Shown one piece after another: positions 36,259-44,560 of a stretch of DNA of 64,000 bases. How positions within the stretch are numbered: the first letter of the stretch is position 1; each line of letters starts with the position of its first letter. The DNA is from Rhodobacter xanthinilyticus. Its GTDB lineage: Bacteria > Pseudomonadota > Alphaproteobacteria > Rhodobacterales > Rhodobacteraceae. Made by a program: the position numbers and the translations under genes. The notes beneath the pieces are model-generated. The model was not told the DNA's origin, made no database searches, and saw nothing but the letters and a program-made list of their open reading frames with translations. The stretch spans positions 2,389,501 to 2,453,500 of the forward strand of contig NZ_CP017781.1 in NCBI RefSeq assembly GCF_001856665.1, given 5' to 3'.

Positions 36259-36960
36259 TCAGCCCTTCGCCCAGGCCGCGGCCGGATCCTCCTCGGCATA
36301 ATCGCGCAACACCGCGATCTCCTCGATCTCGGCGAGGTTCTGCTTCACCGTCACGCCATAGTCGCGCAGCTTGGCAAAGGCCCGGCTCAGGCTCTCGGGC
36401 TTCATCCCGAGCCGCCCCGCGATCAGAACCTTGTCATAGGGCAGCGTCACCTCGCACCGCCCCTCGCCGCAGGGCGCCAGCTCGAGCAGGAACTCCGCCA
36501 CCCGCTGCGCGCCGGTCTGCGCCTTGAGCTGTTCGATCTGCGCGACAAGCCGATGCAAATGCGCAAAAGTCGCCGCCAGAAGCGCCAGCGACAGCCCCGG
36601 CTCCTCGCGGATCAGCCGCAAGATCGCCTCGGTATCGACCCGCACCAGCCGGCAATCGGTCGCGCATTCGGCCGAGACCGGGTAGGTGTCATGGGTGAAG
36701 GCGACCGCCTCGCCGAAACTGTGGCCGCGGGTGAAGACCCCCACCACCGCCTCGGCGCCGCTCGGCGCGATCCGGTAGAGCTTCACCCAGCCCTCGACGA
36801 CGATATAGACCGAGCTCGCGCGCTCCCCTTGCAGGAAAATCGTCGCGCCGCGCTCCATCTCGCGCTCGCGCGCGGTGGCGAGGATCTTGTCCTGCGCCGC
36901 CCGCGGCACCGAGGCCAGAAGCAGCGATTTGCGGGTGATATTTTCGGAATCGAAGTTCAT
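36259..36960 (-). CDS. Crp/Fnr-family regulator, Dnr/Nnr-like
   Basis: The 233-residue protein has an N-terminal cyclic-nucleotide-type sensor barrel (about residues 15-130, with FLQGERASSVYIVVEGWVKLYRIAPSGAE), a dimer helix, and a C-terminal winged helix with GRLGMKPESLSRAFAKLRDYG (about residues 185-205). It lacks the N-terminal Cys cluster of oxygen-sensing FNR and resembles Dnr/Nnr nitric-oxide sensors, which use heme. Its promoter contains a TTGAG-N4-GTCAA site and it faces ubiE-menA; the same site type precedes nosZ. It is the probable activator of the nos region. ATG 36960 gives the family length. Confidence 0.85.
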   Translation of the reverse strand: MNFDSENITRKSLLLASVPRAAQDKILATAREREMERGATIFLQGERASSVYIVVEGWVKLYRIAPSGAEAVVGVFTRGHSFGEAVAFTHDTYPVSAECATDCRLVRVDTEAILRLIREEPGLSLALLAATFAHLHRLVAQIEQLKAQTGAQRVAEFLLELAPCGEGRCEVTLPYDKVLIAGRLGMKPESLSRAFAKLRDYGVTVKQNLAEIEEIAVLRDYAEEDPAAAWAKG

Positions 36961-37042
36961 GCGCGGCCCTTTGCTGCCGTTTTGTCGCATGTTTGACCCC
37001 AAGGTTAAAGCCGGAACCGCCCGCATGACGTCGCGAAGCGGG

Positions 37043-37056
37043 TTGAGAAAAGTCAA
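37043..37056. promoter_or_regulatory. FNR/Dnr-type box in the regulator/ubiE divergent promoter
   Basis: TTGAGAAAAGTCAA is TTGAG-N4-GTCAA, one mismatch from a perfect TTGAC-N4-GTCAA palindrome of the FNR/Dnr/Nnr type. It lies 83 bases before the regulator start (36960) and 67 bases before ubiE (37123), so it can serve both. Confidence 0.65.
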
Positions 37057-37122
37057 AGGCGCGGCGCGCAGGGCGCGCTAGACCGGGGGCGGAATTTGCC
37101 CGCTCAGGAGGGTCGTGAGGCC

Positions 37123-37929
37123 ATGCAACGTGCCAAGGCGCTTGAGGAAATGCGCACCAGTTTCGGCGCCGAGAAGACCACGCCCGAGGACCGCCGCGCG
37201 CGGGTCTCGGCGCTCTTCGACCGGATCGCGCCGCGCTATGATCTGATGAATGATCTGATGAGCTTCGGGCTGCATCGCTATTGGAAATCGGTGGCGGTGG
37301 CTTGGGCGGCGCGCGCGCTCGGGGGCCGCACGGGGCCCCATCTCGACCTCGCCGGCGGCACCGGCGATCTGGCGCTCGCGCTCGCCGCGCGCGCGCCCGG
37401 GCGCGAGATCCTGGTCGCCGACGCCTCCGAGGGGATGCTCGCCCAGGCGCGGCGGCGGGGCGGCGCGCGGCTTGGCTATCTGCACGCCCCCGCCGAGGAT
37501 CTGCCGCTCGAGACCGGCTCGGTCGCGGCGGTCACGCTCTCCTTCGGGCTGCGCAACATGACCGATCCGGGCGCCGGCCTGCGCGAGGTGGCGCGCGTGC
37601 TCGCGCCGGGTGGCGCGTTGATCTTGCTCGAGTTTTCGCGCCCGGCCGCGTGGTTCGCGCCGCTTTACGGGCTCCATGCGCGCTATGTGATCCCCGCGCT
37701 CGGCGCGCTGATCGCGGGCGACCGGGGCGCTTATCGCTACCTCGTCGAGTCGATCGCGCGCTTCCCCGCGCGCGAAGATATCGCCCGCGAACTCGCCGCT
37801 TCGGGGTTCCACCTCGAGGCCGAGCGTGCTTTCATGTTCGGCATCGCGCGGCTGCAATGCGCGCGCCGCCCCGAAACACCGCCCGCCCCCGCCGCCGCCC
37901 CCCTGCCCGCCAAGGAGACCGCCCGATGA
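37123..37929 (+). CDS. ubiE: UbiE/MenG-type quinone C-methyltransferase
   Basis: A 268-residue SAM-dependent methyltransferase that adds the ring methyl in ubiquinone and/or menaquinone synthesis. It shows the N-terminal RVSALFDRIAPRYDLMNDLMSFGLHRYWK (split here by family helices, about residues 26-54), the SAM motif DLAGGTGDLALAL (about residues 76-88), and SFGLRNMTDPGAGLREVARVL (about residues 139-159), all UbiE signatures. It overlaps menA by 4 bases (ATGA). In related bacteria the ubiquinone ubiE normally lies with ubiB near mutM, so this may be a second copy dedicated to the MenA product. Confidence 0.9.
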   Translation: MQRAKALEEMRTSFGAEKTTPEDRRARVSALFDRIAPRYDLMNDLMSFGLHRYWKSVAVAWAARALGGRTGPHLDLAGGTGDLALALAARAPGREILVADASEGMLAQARRRGGARLGYLHAPAEDLPLETGSVAAVTLSFGLRNMTDPGAGLREVARVLAPGGALILLEFSRPAAWFAPLYGLHARYVIPALGALIAGDRGAYRYLVESIARFPAREDIARELAASGFHLEAERAFMFGIARLQCARRPETPPAPAAAPLPAKETAR

Positions 37930-38843
37930 GTGCCCAGCCCGCCGCCCCCGCCGCCCAGGAGGCGCTGCGCGCCCGCCTCGGCGCCCTGCCGCGCCCGCTT
38001 CTGTGGGTGATCGCGGCGCGGCTGAAAACCGTCTCGCTGTCGCTCGCGCCGGTGCTCGCGGGCAGCTGGCTGGCCGCCCGCGCCGGGCTCTGGCGCCCCG
38101 ATGTCACCCTCGCCGCCGGCCTCTCCGCCGCCGCGATCCAGATCGGCACCAACCTGTGGAACGACGCCGCCGATGCCGCGCGCGGGGTTGACCGCGCCGA
38201 CCGGCTCGGGCCGCCGCGGCTCACCGCGCTCGGCCTGCTCGAGGGCGCGCAGGTGCGCCGCGCGGCGCTCGCGGCCTTTGGGCTGGCCACCCTCGCCGGG
38301 CTCTACCTCACCGCGCTCGGCGGCGCGCCGATCGTGGCGATCGGGCTGGCCTCGCTCCTGATGGGCTATCTCTATTCGATGGGGCCCTGGCCGATGTCGG
38401 GGCTGCCCTTCGGCGAGGCGCTGGTGATCCTGTTCTTCGGCCTCGTCGCGGTCTCGGGCACCGCCTGGCTGCAAGGCGTCGCGCCGCTCGCCCCCGAAAC
38501 GCTGCGCCTTGGCGCGATGATCGGGCTACCTGCGGCGGCGGTCTTGATCCTCAACAACCACCGCGACCGCGCCCAGGATGCCCGCGCCGGGCGGCGCACG
38601 CTTGCAATCGTGATCGGGCCCACGGCCTCGCGCGCGCTCTATTTCGGCTTTCTCGCAGGCGCCTTCGCGCTCGGGGCGGCGGCCGTGGGCCCGAGCCCCT
38701 GGCTCGCGCCGGCGGGCGGGCTCGCCCTCTGGCTCGGTCATGCGATGGCGCATTGGCCGATCTCGGCCGATCTCAACCGGCTCCTGGGCCAGACCGCGCT
38801 CTTCCAGCTCCTGCTGCTCCTGGGCGTCGCGCTCGGCGGGTGA
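37926..38843 (+). CDS. menA: MenA-family prenyltransferase (1,4-dihydroxy-2-naphthoate type)
   Basis: The 305-residue UbiA-superfamily integral membrane enzyme (about 8-9 helices) fits MenA better than UbiA. It carries the first Asp-rich site in IGTNLWNDAADAARGVD (about residues 76-92), followed by RLGPPRLTALG, typical of MenA; LVILFFGLVAVSGTAWLQG (about residues 160-178); and the second site LNNHRDRAQDARAGRRTLA (about residues 208-226). MenA joins a polyprenyl chain to dihydroxynaphthoate to give demethylmenaquinone, which UbiE then methylates. No other menaquinone gene is in the window. A terminator hairpin follows. Family is firm; the true aromatic substrate is inferred. Confidence 0.85.
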   Translation: MSAQPAAPAAQEALRARLGALPRPLLWVIAARLKTVSLSLAPVLAGSWLAARAGLWRPDVTLAAGLSAAAIQIGTNLWNDAADAARGVDRADRLGPPRLTALGLLEGAQVRRAALAAFGLATLAGLYLTALGGAPIVAIGLASLLMGYLYSMGPWPMSGLPFGEALVILFFGLVAVSGTAWLQGVAPLAPETLRLGAMIGLPAAAVLILNNHRDRAQDARAGRRTLAIVIGPTASRALYFGFLAGAFALGAAAVGPSPWLAPAGGLALWLGHAMAHWPISADLNRLLGQTALFQLLLLLGVALGG

Positions 38844-38849
38844 AAGAAA

Positions 38850-38875
38850 ACGGCCGCCGGTCTCCCGACGGCCGT
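38850..38875. terminator. Hairpin between convergent menA and pcuAC genes
   Basis: ACGGCCG (38850-38856) pairs with CGGCCGT (38869-38875), extended inside by CGG/CCG after one mismatch. AAAA before it and TAT after it suggest bidirectional action. Confidence 0.6.
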
Positions 38876-38895
38876 ATCTGCCCCCGCGCGGGCGC

Positions 38896-39351
38896 TCAGT
38901 TCATCGCGCCCGGGCCCTTGACCGGCAGGTTCACCTCGACCTTGCCCGCGTTCTGGAATTCGAGCGTCACCGGCACCAGATCGCCCATCGCGAGCTTCGC
39001 CGTCAGCCCGATGCACATCAGATGCAGACCACCGGGCTGCAACACCGCATTACCCCCCGCCGGCACCTCGATCGAGGGCACCTGACGCATCTTCATGATC
39101 CCGTCCTCGTTGAGATGGGTATGCAGCTCGGGCCGCTCGCAGGCGGGCGTCGAGAAGGCGAGAAGCACATCCGCCGGGCCGGTCGAATGGATCGTCACGA
39201 ACCCCGCCCCGTTGCCCCCGGCCATCGGCGCCGCGCGGAAGAACCCGCCCGAGATCTCGAGCCCGGGCGCGCTGGCCTCCTGCGCCTGAGTCGCCGCAGC
39301 GCCAAGGACAACCATCGCCGCCGCCGCAGAAATAAGAGAACGTTGTTTCAT
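38896..39351 (-). CDS. Periplasmic copper chaperone PCuAC
   Basis: The 151-residue protein has a Sec signal peptide (about residues 1-24) and a cupredoxin-like PCuAC domain. The Cu(I) motif H-x10-M-x21-H-x-M is exact: His77, Met88, His110, Met112. PCuAC delivers copper to CuA centres, usually with SCO. It is divergent from nosZ across a 201-base region holding a Dnr-type box, and a SCO gene lies at the far end of the nos cluster, so it probably supplies copper to the CuA site of NosZ. It may also serve cytochrome oxidase. Confidence 0.92.
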   Translation of the reverse strand: MKQRSLISAAAAMVVLGAAATQAQEASAPGLEISGGFFRAAPMAGGNGAGFVTIHSTGPADVLLAFSTPACERPELHTHLNEDGIMKMRQVPSIEVPAGGNAVLQPGGLHLMCIGLTAKLAMGDLVPVTLEFQNAGKVEVNLPVKGPGAMN

Positions 39352-39430
39352 GCCAAACCCTTCTGATGGAACGAAAACCCTCTTCCCGGAAGGTTCCGTC
39401 GCAAGTTGCCGCCAAAGGGACATCCAAGCC

Positions 39431-39444
39431 TTAACAAATGTCAA
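39431..39444. promoter_or_regulatory. FNR/Dnr-type box in the pcuAC/nosZ divergent promoter
   Basis: TTAACAAATGTCAA is TTAAC-N4-GTCAA, one mismatch from the TTGAC-N4-GTCAA palindrome. It is 108 bases before the nosZ start and 79 bases before the PCuAC start. A Dnr/FNR site at this location is expected for a NO- or low-oxygen-activated nos operon. Confidence 0.65.
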
Positions 39445-39552
39445 GGCGTCCGCCTCACGCCCGTGTGAAGAGGGGCACGGCGCAGCTCACGAGCCGTCTG
39501 CGTCATCGGGAAACGCATTCATGCAAGAACGGCTCGAAAGTGAGGGCAAACA

Positions 39553-41838
39553 ATGGTCAAGACCATTCACAAACGCCTGCTTGCCACGACGGGAATCGTG
39601 GCGATGTCGATGGCGATGGGCGCTTCTGCGGAAACGCTCGATGAGGTGATGGCGCGCCGCGGGCTGACCCAGCAAGATCTGGTCGCCGCCGCCAAAACCT
39701 ATACCCCGACCGGCGGGCGCGATGAATTCATCGCCTTCTCGTCGGGCGGCCAGTCGGGCCAGATCATGGTCTATGGCATCCCCTCGATGCGGATCCTGAA
39801 ATATATCTCGGTCTTCACCCCCGAGCCCTGGCAGGGCTTCGGCTTCGACGAGGAATCGAAGAAGATCCTCGAAGAGGGCAAGGTCGATGGCCGCACCCTG
39901 CAATGGGGCGACACCCACCACCCGGCGATCACCGAGACCAACGGCGATCTCGACGGCGAATATCTGTTCATCAACGACAAATCCGCGCCGCGCGTCGGCG
40001 TGATCTCGCTGCATGACTTCGAAACCCAGCAGATCGTGGTGAACCCGATCCTGCAATCCGAACACGGCGGCACCTTCGTGACCCCGAACTCGGAATATGT
40101 GATCGAAGCCGCGCAATATCCGGGCGTTCTGGGCCGCGGCTATGCGCCGCTGAGCCAGTTCAACGAGAAGTTCCGCGGCGCGGTCACCTATTGGAAATTC
40201 GACCGCGAGGCCGGCCGGATCGATCCGTCGAAGTCCTTCTCGATCGAGCTGCCGCCCTATAGCCAGGACTTGTCGGACGCCGGCAAACTGGTCTCGGACG
40301 GCTGGTCCTTCACCAACTCCTTCTGCGCCGAACGCTATGTCGGCGGCATCGAATCGGGCCGTCCGCCGTTTGAAGCGGGCTGCTCGCAAAACGACACCGA
40401 CTATCTGCATGTGATCAACTGGAAGAAGGCCGAAGAGGTCTACAAGGCCGGCAAGGTCACCATGATCAATGACCATCCGGTGATCTCGATGCAGACCGCG
40501 ATCGACGAAGGCCTCGTCTATCTGATCGCCGAGCCGAAATCGCCCCACGGCGTCGATGTCTCGCCCGACGGCAAATATATCGTCGTGGGCGGCAAGCTCG
40601 ACACCCAGGCCTCGGTCTATTCCTTCGAGAAGATCATGAAGGCGGTCGAGGACAAGAATTTCGTCGGCACCGACCCCTACGGGATCCCGGTGATCGCGAT
40701 GCAAGATGCGCTGCACAAACAGGTCGCGCTCGGCCTCGGGCCGCTGCACAACCAGTTCGACAGCAAACCCTGCGTGGTCTACACCTCGCTCTATGTCGAC
40801 AGCCAGATCGCGAAATGGGACTATTGCGAAGGCAAGGTCCTCGACAAGCTCTCGATCCACTATAACGTCGGCCACCTCGTCGCGATGGAGGGCGAAAGCG
40901 TCCACCCGGCTGGCAAGTATCTGGTTTCGCTCAACAAGCTCGCCATCGACCGGTTCAACCCGGTGGGCCCGCTGCACCCGCAAAACCACCAGCTGATCGA
41001 CATTTCCGGCGACAAGATGGAGCTTCTCTACGACATGCCGGTGCCGCTGGGCGAGCCCCACTACGTCACCGCGATCTCGGCCGAGAAACTCAAGCCGCTC
41101 GTGCGCTACAAATACGGCACGAACTCGCGCACCGGCGAGAAACACGAAGGGGCGGTGCGTCCGGGCCAGGAACGCATCGAGCGTGACGGCACCAACGTCA
41201 AGGTCTACATGACCGCGATCCGCTCGCACTTCACCCCGGAAATCGTCGAGGTGAACGAGGGCGATACCGTCGAGTTCATCATCACCAACTCCGAACGGGC
41301 CGAAGACGAAACCCACGGCTTCTCGGTCTCGACCTACAACGTCAACCTCTCGCTCGAACCGGGCAAGACCGCGACCGCGAAGATCGTTGCCGACAAACCC
41401 GGCGTGTTCTCCTACTACTGCACCGAGTTCTGCTCGGCGCTGCACCTCGAGATGACCGGGTTCCTCGCCGTCAAGCCGAAGGGCTATGTCGAAGAGGCGG
41501 GCGCGGTGTCGGAAGGCCAGGCCTACACCAAGGACGACTACGACAAGCAAACCGCGAACAACGTCGCGACCCAGGAAGTCATCGACTCGGTGGTGGCCTA
41601 TATCACCGAACGCAACTTCAAGGACTTCCCGGAAGTCGTCTCGCTCGTCGAAGACGCCACCGACCAGCTGAACTTCGCCGCCGATGCCAAGGCCAAGGCC
41701 GAGGAAGCCGCGGCCAAGGAAGACTGGCAGGGCGCGACCCTCTGGGCCGGCCAGTGGTGGCAATATCAGGTCAAGGCGGCCGATATCGGCCTGCGTGCCA
41801 AGACCTTCCTCGATGAACATGGCGCTGTGAAACAATAA
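39553..41838 (+). CDS. nosZ: Nitrous-oxide reductase, clade II (Sec-exported)
   Basis: The 761-residue periplasmic multicopper enzyme reduces N2O to N2. Its leader (about residues 1-26) has no twin-arginine motif, so it is Sec-exported like clade II enzymes, unlike typical alphaproteobacterial clade I NosZ. CuZ ligands of the seven-bladed propeller begin with DTHHPAITE (about residues 118-126), with further His in SEHGG, NDHPV and PHGVDVSPDGKY. The CuA cupredoxin domain has CTEFCSALHLEM (Cys623, Cys627, His631, Met634). A helical tail of about 110 residues without any CxxCH follows. It is first in the nos operon, downstream of a Dnr box. Confidence 0.96.
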   Translation: MVKTIHKRLLATTGIVAMSMAMGASAETLDEVMARRGLTQQDLVAAAKTYTPTGGRDEFIAFSSGGQSGQIMVYGIPSMRILKYISVFTPEPWQGFGFDEESKKILEEGKVDGRTLQWGDTHHPAITETNGDLDGEYLFINDKSAPRVGVISLHDFETQQIVVNPILQSEHGGTFVTPNSEYVIEAAQYPGVLGRGYAPLSQFNEKFRGAVTYWKFDREAGRIDPSKSFSIELPPYSQDLSDAGKLVSDGWSFTNSFCAERYVGGIESGRPPFEAGCSQNDTDYLHVINWKKAEEVYKAGKVTMINDHPVISMQTAIDEGLVYLIAEPKSPHGVDVSPDGKYIVVGGKLDTQASVYSFEKIMKAVEDKNFVGTDPYGIPVIAMQDALHKQVALGLGPLHNQFDSKPCVVYTSLYVDSQIAKWDYCEGKVLDKLSIHYNVGHLVAMEGESVHPAGKYLVSLNKLAIDRFNPVGPLHPQNHQLIDISGDKMELLYDMPVPLGEPHYVTAISAEKLKPLVRYKYGTNSRTGEKHEGAVRPGQERIERDGTNVKVYMTAIRSHFTPEIVEVNEGDTVEFIITNSERAEDETHGFSVSTYNVNLSLEPGKTATAKIVADKPGVFSYYCTEFCSALHLEMTGFLAVKPKGYVEEAGAVSEGQAYTKDDYDKQTANNVATQEVIDSVVAYITERNFKDFPEVVSLVEDATDQLNFAADAKAKAEEAAAKEDWQGATLWAGQWWQYQVKAADIGLRAKTFLDEHGAVKQ

Positions 41839-41846
41839 CGCCAAAG

Positions 41847-41871
41847 GGCGCGGCGGGTTCTCCGCCGCGCC
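41847..41871 (+). terminator. Strong intra-operon hairpin after nosZ
   Basis: GGCGCGGCGG (41847-41856), loop GTTCT, CCGCCGCGCC (41862-41871): a perfect 10-bp stem 8 bases after the nosZ stop. No T run follows, so it more likely slows decay of nosZ mRNA or lets only part of the transcripts continue to the cytochrome genes. Confidence 0.6.
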
Positions 41872-41907
41872 TCTCCCCTGTCAGCTTCCGCTCCGAGGAT
41901 AGTGCCG

Positions 41908-42558
41908 ATGCGCCTGATCTTCCGCACCCTTCTCACCGCCGCCGCCCTCGCCGCCGCGCTGCCCGCGCTGGCCGATGGCACCGACGACGGCAAGAAGGTC
42001 TACATGACCAAATCCTGCATGGCCTGCCACGGCATGAAGGGCGCCAAGCCGGTGATGACCTATCCCGCGCTCGCCGGGCAGAACGAGAAATACCTGCTCA
42101 ACCAGCTCAAGGACATCAAGGCCGGCAAACGCGTCGGCACCATTGATGAAACCACCGGCCACCCCTTCGTGCAGGGCATGACCGACATCATGCATCTCGT
42201 CGATGAAAACGACCTCAAGAATGTCGCGAAATATCTCGCCGAGCAAAAACCCGGCGCGCCGAAGGCCCTCGACCCGGCCCCCGCGCCCGAGGAGATCGCC
42301 GCGGGCGAGGCCGCCTATAACAGCCTTGGCTGCAAATCCTGCCACGGCAAGGACGGGATGAAACCCTCGACCAAGACCTACCCCTTCCTCGCCGGTCAGA
42401 ATCGCGCTTATCTGATCCGCGCGATGACCGAAATCCGCGACAAGACCCGCGTCAACGGCCAGTCGAAACTGATGTTCGGCACGATCAAGAAAGCCTCCGA
42501 CGCAGAGATCGCCGCGATGGCGAGCTGGCTGTCGCAAATCGACCGCTCCGCCGAGTAA
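41908..42558 (+). CDS. Periplasmic diheme cytochrome c (first nos-operon cytochrome)
   Basis: The 216-residue protein has a Sec signal (about residues 1-22) and two class I cytochrome c domains, with CMACHG (about residues 37-42) and CKSCHG (about residues 144-149) and distal Met in GMTD and LMFG regions. The double-domain form resembles cytochrome c4. It lies directly after nosZ; clade II clusters usually carry cytochrome genes (nosC1/nosC2) at this point that bring electrons from the NosG/NosH quinol dehydrogenase to NosZ. ATG 41908 follows GAGG; GTG 41902 is a weaker option. Confidence 0.9.
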   Translation: MRLIFRTLLTAAALAAALPALADGTDDGKKVYMTKSCMACHGMKGAKPVMTYPALAGQNEKYLLNQLKDIKAGKRVGTIDETTGHPFVQGMTDIMHLVDENDLKNVAKYLAEQKPGAPKALDPAPAPEEIAAGEAAYNSLGCKSCHGKDGMKPSTKTYPFLAGQNRAYLIRAMTEIRDKTRVNGQSKLMFGTIKKASDAEIAAMASWLSQIDRSAE

Positions 42559-42574
42559 CGAAAGGATATCCCAG

Positions 42575-43291
42575 ATGAAAACCCGCATTTCCCTGATCTC
42601 GGCCGCCGCGCTGCTCGCGCTCGCGCTGCCCGCCCTGGCCGAGGGCACCGTCGACACCTCCTCCTGGAACCAGGGCGGCGGCGAACAGGATGAGGCGCTC
42701 CACCTCACCCCCAACCATGAAAACGGCATCGAGGTCTATGAGGTCTGCTCGGCCTGCCACCAGCTCAACGGCTGGGGCCTCGAGGACGGCACCTTCCCGC
42801 AGATCGCCGGCCAGCACAAGGACGTGATCATCAAGCAGCTCGCCGATATCCGCGCGCTCAACCGCGACAACCCGACGATGTATCCCTTCGCGCTCCCCTC
42901 CGAGATCGGCGGCGCGCAATCGATCGCCGATGTGGCGGAATATATCTCGAAACTGCCGATGAACCCCAACAACGGCAAGGGCCCGGGCACCAATCTCGCG
43001 CTCGGCGAACAGCTCTACAAGGATAACTGCGTGCGCTGCCACGGCGCCGAGGGCGAGGGCGATGACGCGAAATTCTACCCCCGCATCCAGGGCCAGCATT
43101 TCAACTACCTGATGCGCCAGTATGAATGGATCAAGACCGGCAAGCGGCGCAACGCCAACCCCGACATGGTCCAGCAGATCCAGGGCTTCACCGACGCCGA
43201 TACCGAGGCCGTGCTCGATTACGTCTCGCGGCTCAAACCGCCGGCGGAGCTGGTGGCCGCGCCCGATTGGGTCAACCCCGATTTCGAATGA
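42575..43291 (+). CDS. Periplasmic diheme cytochrome c (second nos-operon cytochrome)
   Basis: The 238-residue protein has a Sec signal (about residues 1-21) and two heme sites, CSACHQ (about residues 58-63) and CVRCHG (about residues 151-156). It is preceded by an unusual 30-residue N-terminal stretch rich in Ser, Trp, Gly and Gln. It starts 16 bases after the first cytochrome gene with GAAAGGA as its site. Together they give four hemes between quinol dehydrogenase and NosZ. A 13-bp hairpin follows the stop. Confidence 0.9.
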   Translation: MKTRISLISAAALLALALPALAEGTVDTSSWNQGGGEQDEALHLTPNHENGIEVYEVCSACHQLNGWGLEDGTFPQIAGQHKDVIIKQLADIRALNRDNPTMYPFALPSEIGGAQSIADVAEYISKLPMNPNNGKGPGTNLALGEQLYKDNCVRCHGAEGEGDDAKFYPRIQGQHFNYLMRQYEWIKTGKRRNANPDMVQQIQGFTDADTEAVLDYVSRLKPPAELVAAPDWVNPDFE

Positions 43292-43297
43292 CCGCGC

Positions 43298-43327
43298 GGG
43301 CGCCGGGGGGCTTTCCCCCCGGCGCCC
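43298..43327 (+). terminator. Very strong intra-operon hairpin after the second cytochrome
   Basis: GGGCGCCGGGGGG (43298-43310), loop CTTT, CCCCCCGGCGCCC (43315-43327): a perfect 13-bp stem 6 bases after the stop. No T run follows. It may terminate partly, or stabilise the upstream mRNA, splitting the nos transcript into segments. Confidence 0.65.
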
Positions 43328-43361
43328 CGCCTGACCGACATAGCCTGACAGGATCTCACCC

Positions 43362-44546
43362 ATGGACAAGGCCCCCCTCGACAAACGCGGCCTCCTCTAC
43401 CGCGTGCTCACGCTCCTCTCCGTCTGCCTGATCGCCGCGTCCTTCTTCAGCCCCGGCTGGTGGGTGTCGCTGACCGCGCCGAACTACCCCGAAGCGACCT
43501 TCCCGCAGGGGATCCGCATCCTCTTCCACATGGATTCGGTGCGCAACGGCTGCGATATCCGCGCCAGCCAGGAAGTCGAGGAGAACGAGGCCCTCGATTG
43601 CGTCCATGAGATGGACACCATCAACCATTACGTCGGCATGTATCCGATCGCCTCGGGCGGGCCGGTGGAAAAAGCCTTCTCGCCCTTCCTCTTCGCGATG
43701 CTCGGCGTGATGGCGCTGGCCTTCGCCGCCCCCGGCCGCGCGGCGCGCATCGGCGTCTCGGTCGCGGGCTATGGCGCGATCGCGGTCTGGATGAGCCTCG
43801 CGCTTTATGGCGAAAACGGCGTCGGGCTGACCACCTCGGGCTATCTCAAGGGCCTCGTCGTCTCGCTCGGCCAAGATAGCGGCGACAAGGTCGAGGCCGA
43901 TCAGAACCTCTCGCCGATCGTCAAGATGCTCAAGCAATCGCTCGCCGAAAGCGCCGACAAGGAGCAAAAGACCACCGCCGTCGCCGGCGACCGCGCCAGC
44001 CTGATCGCCAACCTCAAGGCCAATTACGAGATCGACGAACAGAAGAAACCGATGCATGAACAAGTGGCCTGGAATGGCTCGATCATGCAGGTGTTCCAGT
44101 GGCATTACGCCAAATCGCTCGCACGCTGGTTCAACGAACCCGCCCGCAACGACCCGCTCGTCGCGACGATGAGCTCGGTGGCGCAGATCCTTTACGTCGT
44201 GGTGCTGGCCTTCATGGCGCTGATGATCTTCGCGGCGTTTTCGGCGCGCTCCGTGTTCTACTGGCTCTTGGTTCTGGTGCCGATGGCGCTGCCGGTGGGG
44301 TTCATCGCCGAATATGCCGGCTGGCTGTGGTGGTATGGGCATTCGCTCAACGAAATGGGCGCCTTCACGCTCAAACCCTTCATGCCCACCGTCTTTGGCG
44401 ACGGCAAGGTGGCGCAGTTCACCACCCATTCCTACCCCGCGCAGGGCTTCTTCCTGATGCTCGGCTCCTCGGCGCTCCTCGTGCTAGCCGCGCTGATCCG
44501 GCTCAAACAGCTGCGGCTGGCGGGCGACCGCGCCGCGCGGATGTGA
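43362..44546 (+). CDS. nosB: NosB-like polytopic membrane protein
   Basis: A 394-residue inner-membrane protein with about six to seven helices: residues 14-36, 105-125, 130-150, then four between about 265 and 390. A periplasmic loop of about 65 residues sits after the first helix, with two Cys in NGCDIRASQEVEENEALDC, and a second large charged loop spans about residues 165-260. NosB is the membrane protein found only in clade II nos clusters, next to nosZ; its role is unknown. It stands here between the cytochromes and nosD. I recognise it by size, topology and place rather than by a catalytic motif. Confidence 0.82.
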   Translation: MDKAPLDKRGLLYRVLTLLSVCLIAASFFSPGWWVSLTAPNYPEATFPQGIRILFHMDSVRNGCDIRASQEVEENEALDCVHEMDTINHYVGMYPIASGGPVEKAFSPFLFAMLGVMALAFAAPGRAARIGVSVAGYGAIAVWMSLALYGENGVGLTTSGYLKGLVVSLGQDSGDKVEADQNLSPIVKMLKQSLAESADKEQKTTAVAGDRASLIANLKANYEIDEQKKPMHEQVAWNGSIMQVFQWHYAKSLARWFNEPARNDPLVATMSSVAQILYVVVLAFMALMIFAAFSARSVFYWLLVLVPMALPVGFIAEYAGWLWWYGHSLNEMGAFTLKPFMPTVFGDGKVAQFTTHSYPAQGFFLMLGSSALLVLAALIRLKQLRLAGDRAARM

Positions 44547-44560
44547 CCTCGGAGGCTTCG

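Noticed and set aside
39487-41844. 785-codon minus-strand frame opposite nosZ
   Set aside because: Pure antisense shadow; nosZ is unmistakable on the plus strand.
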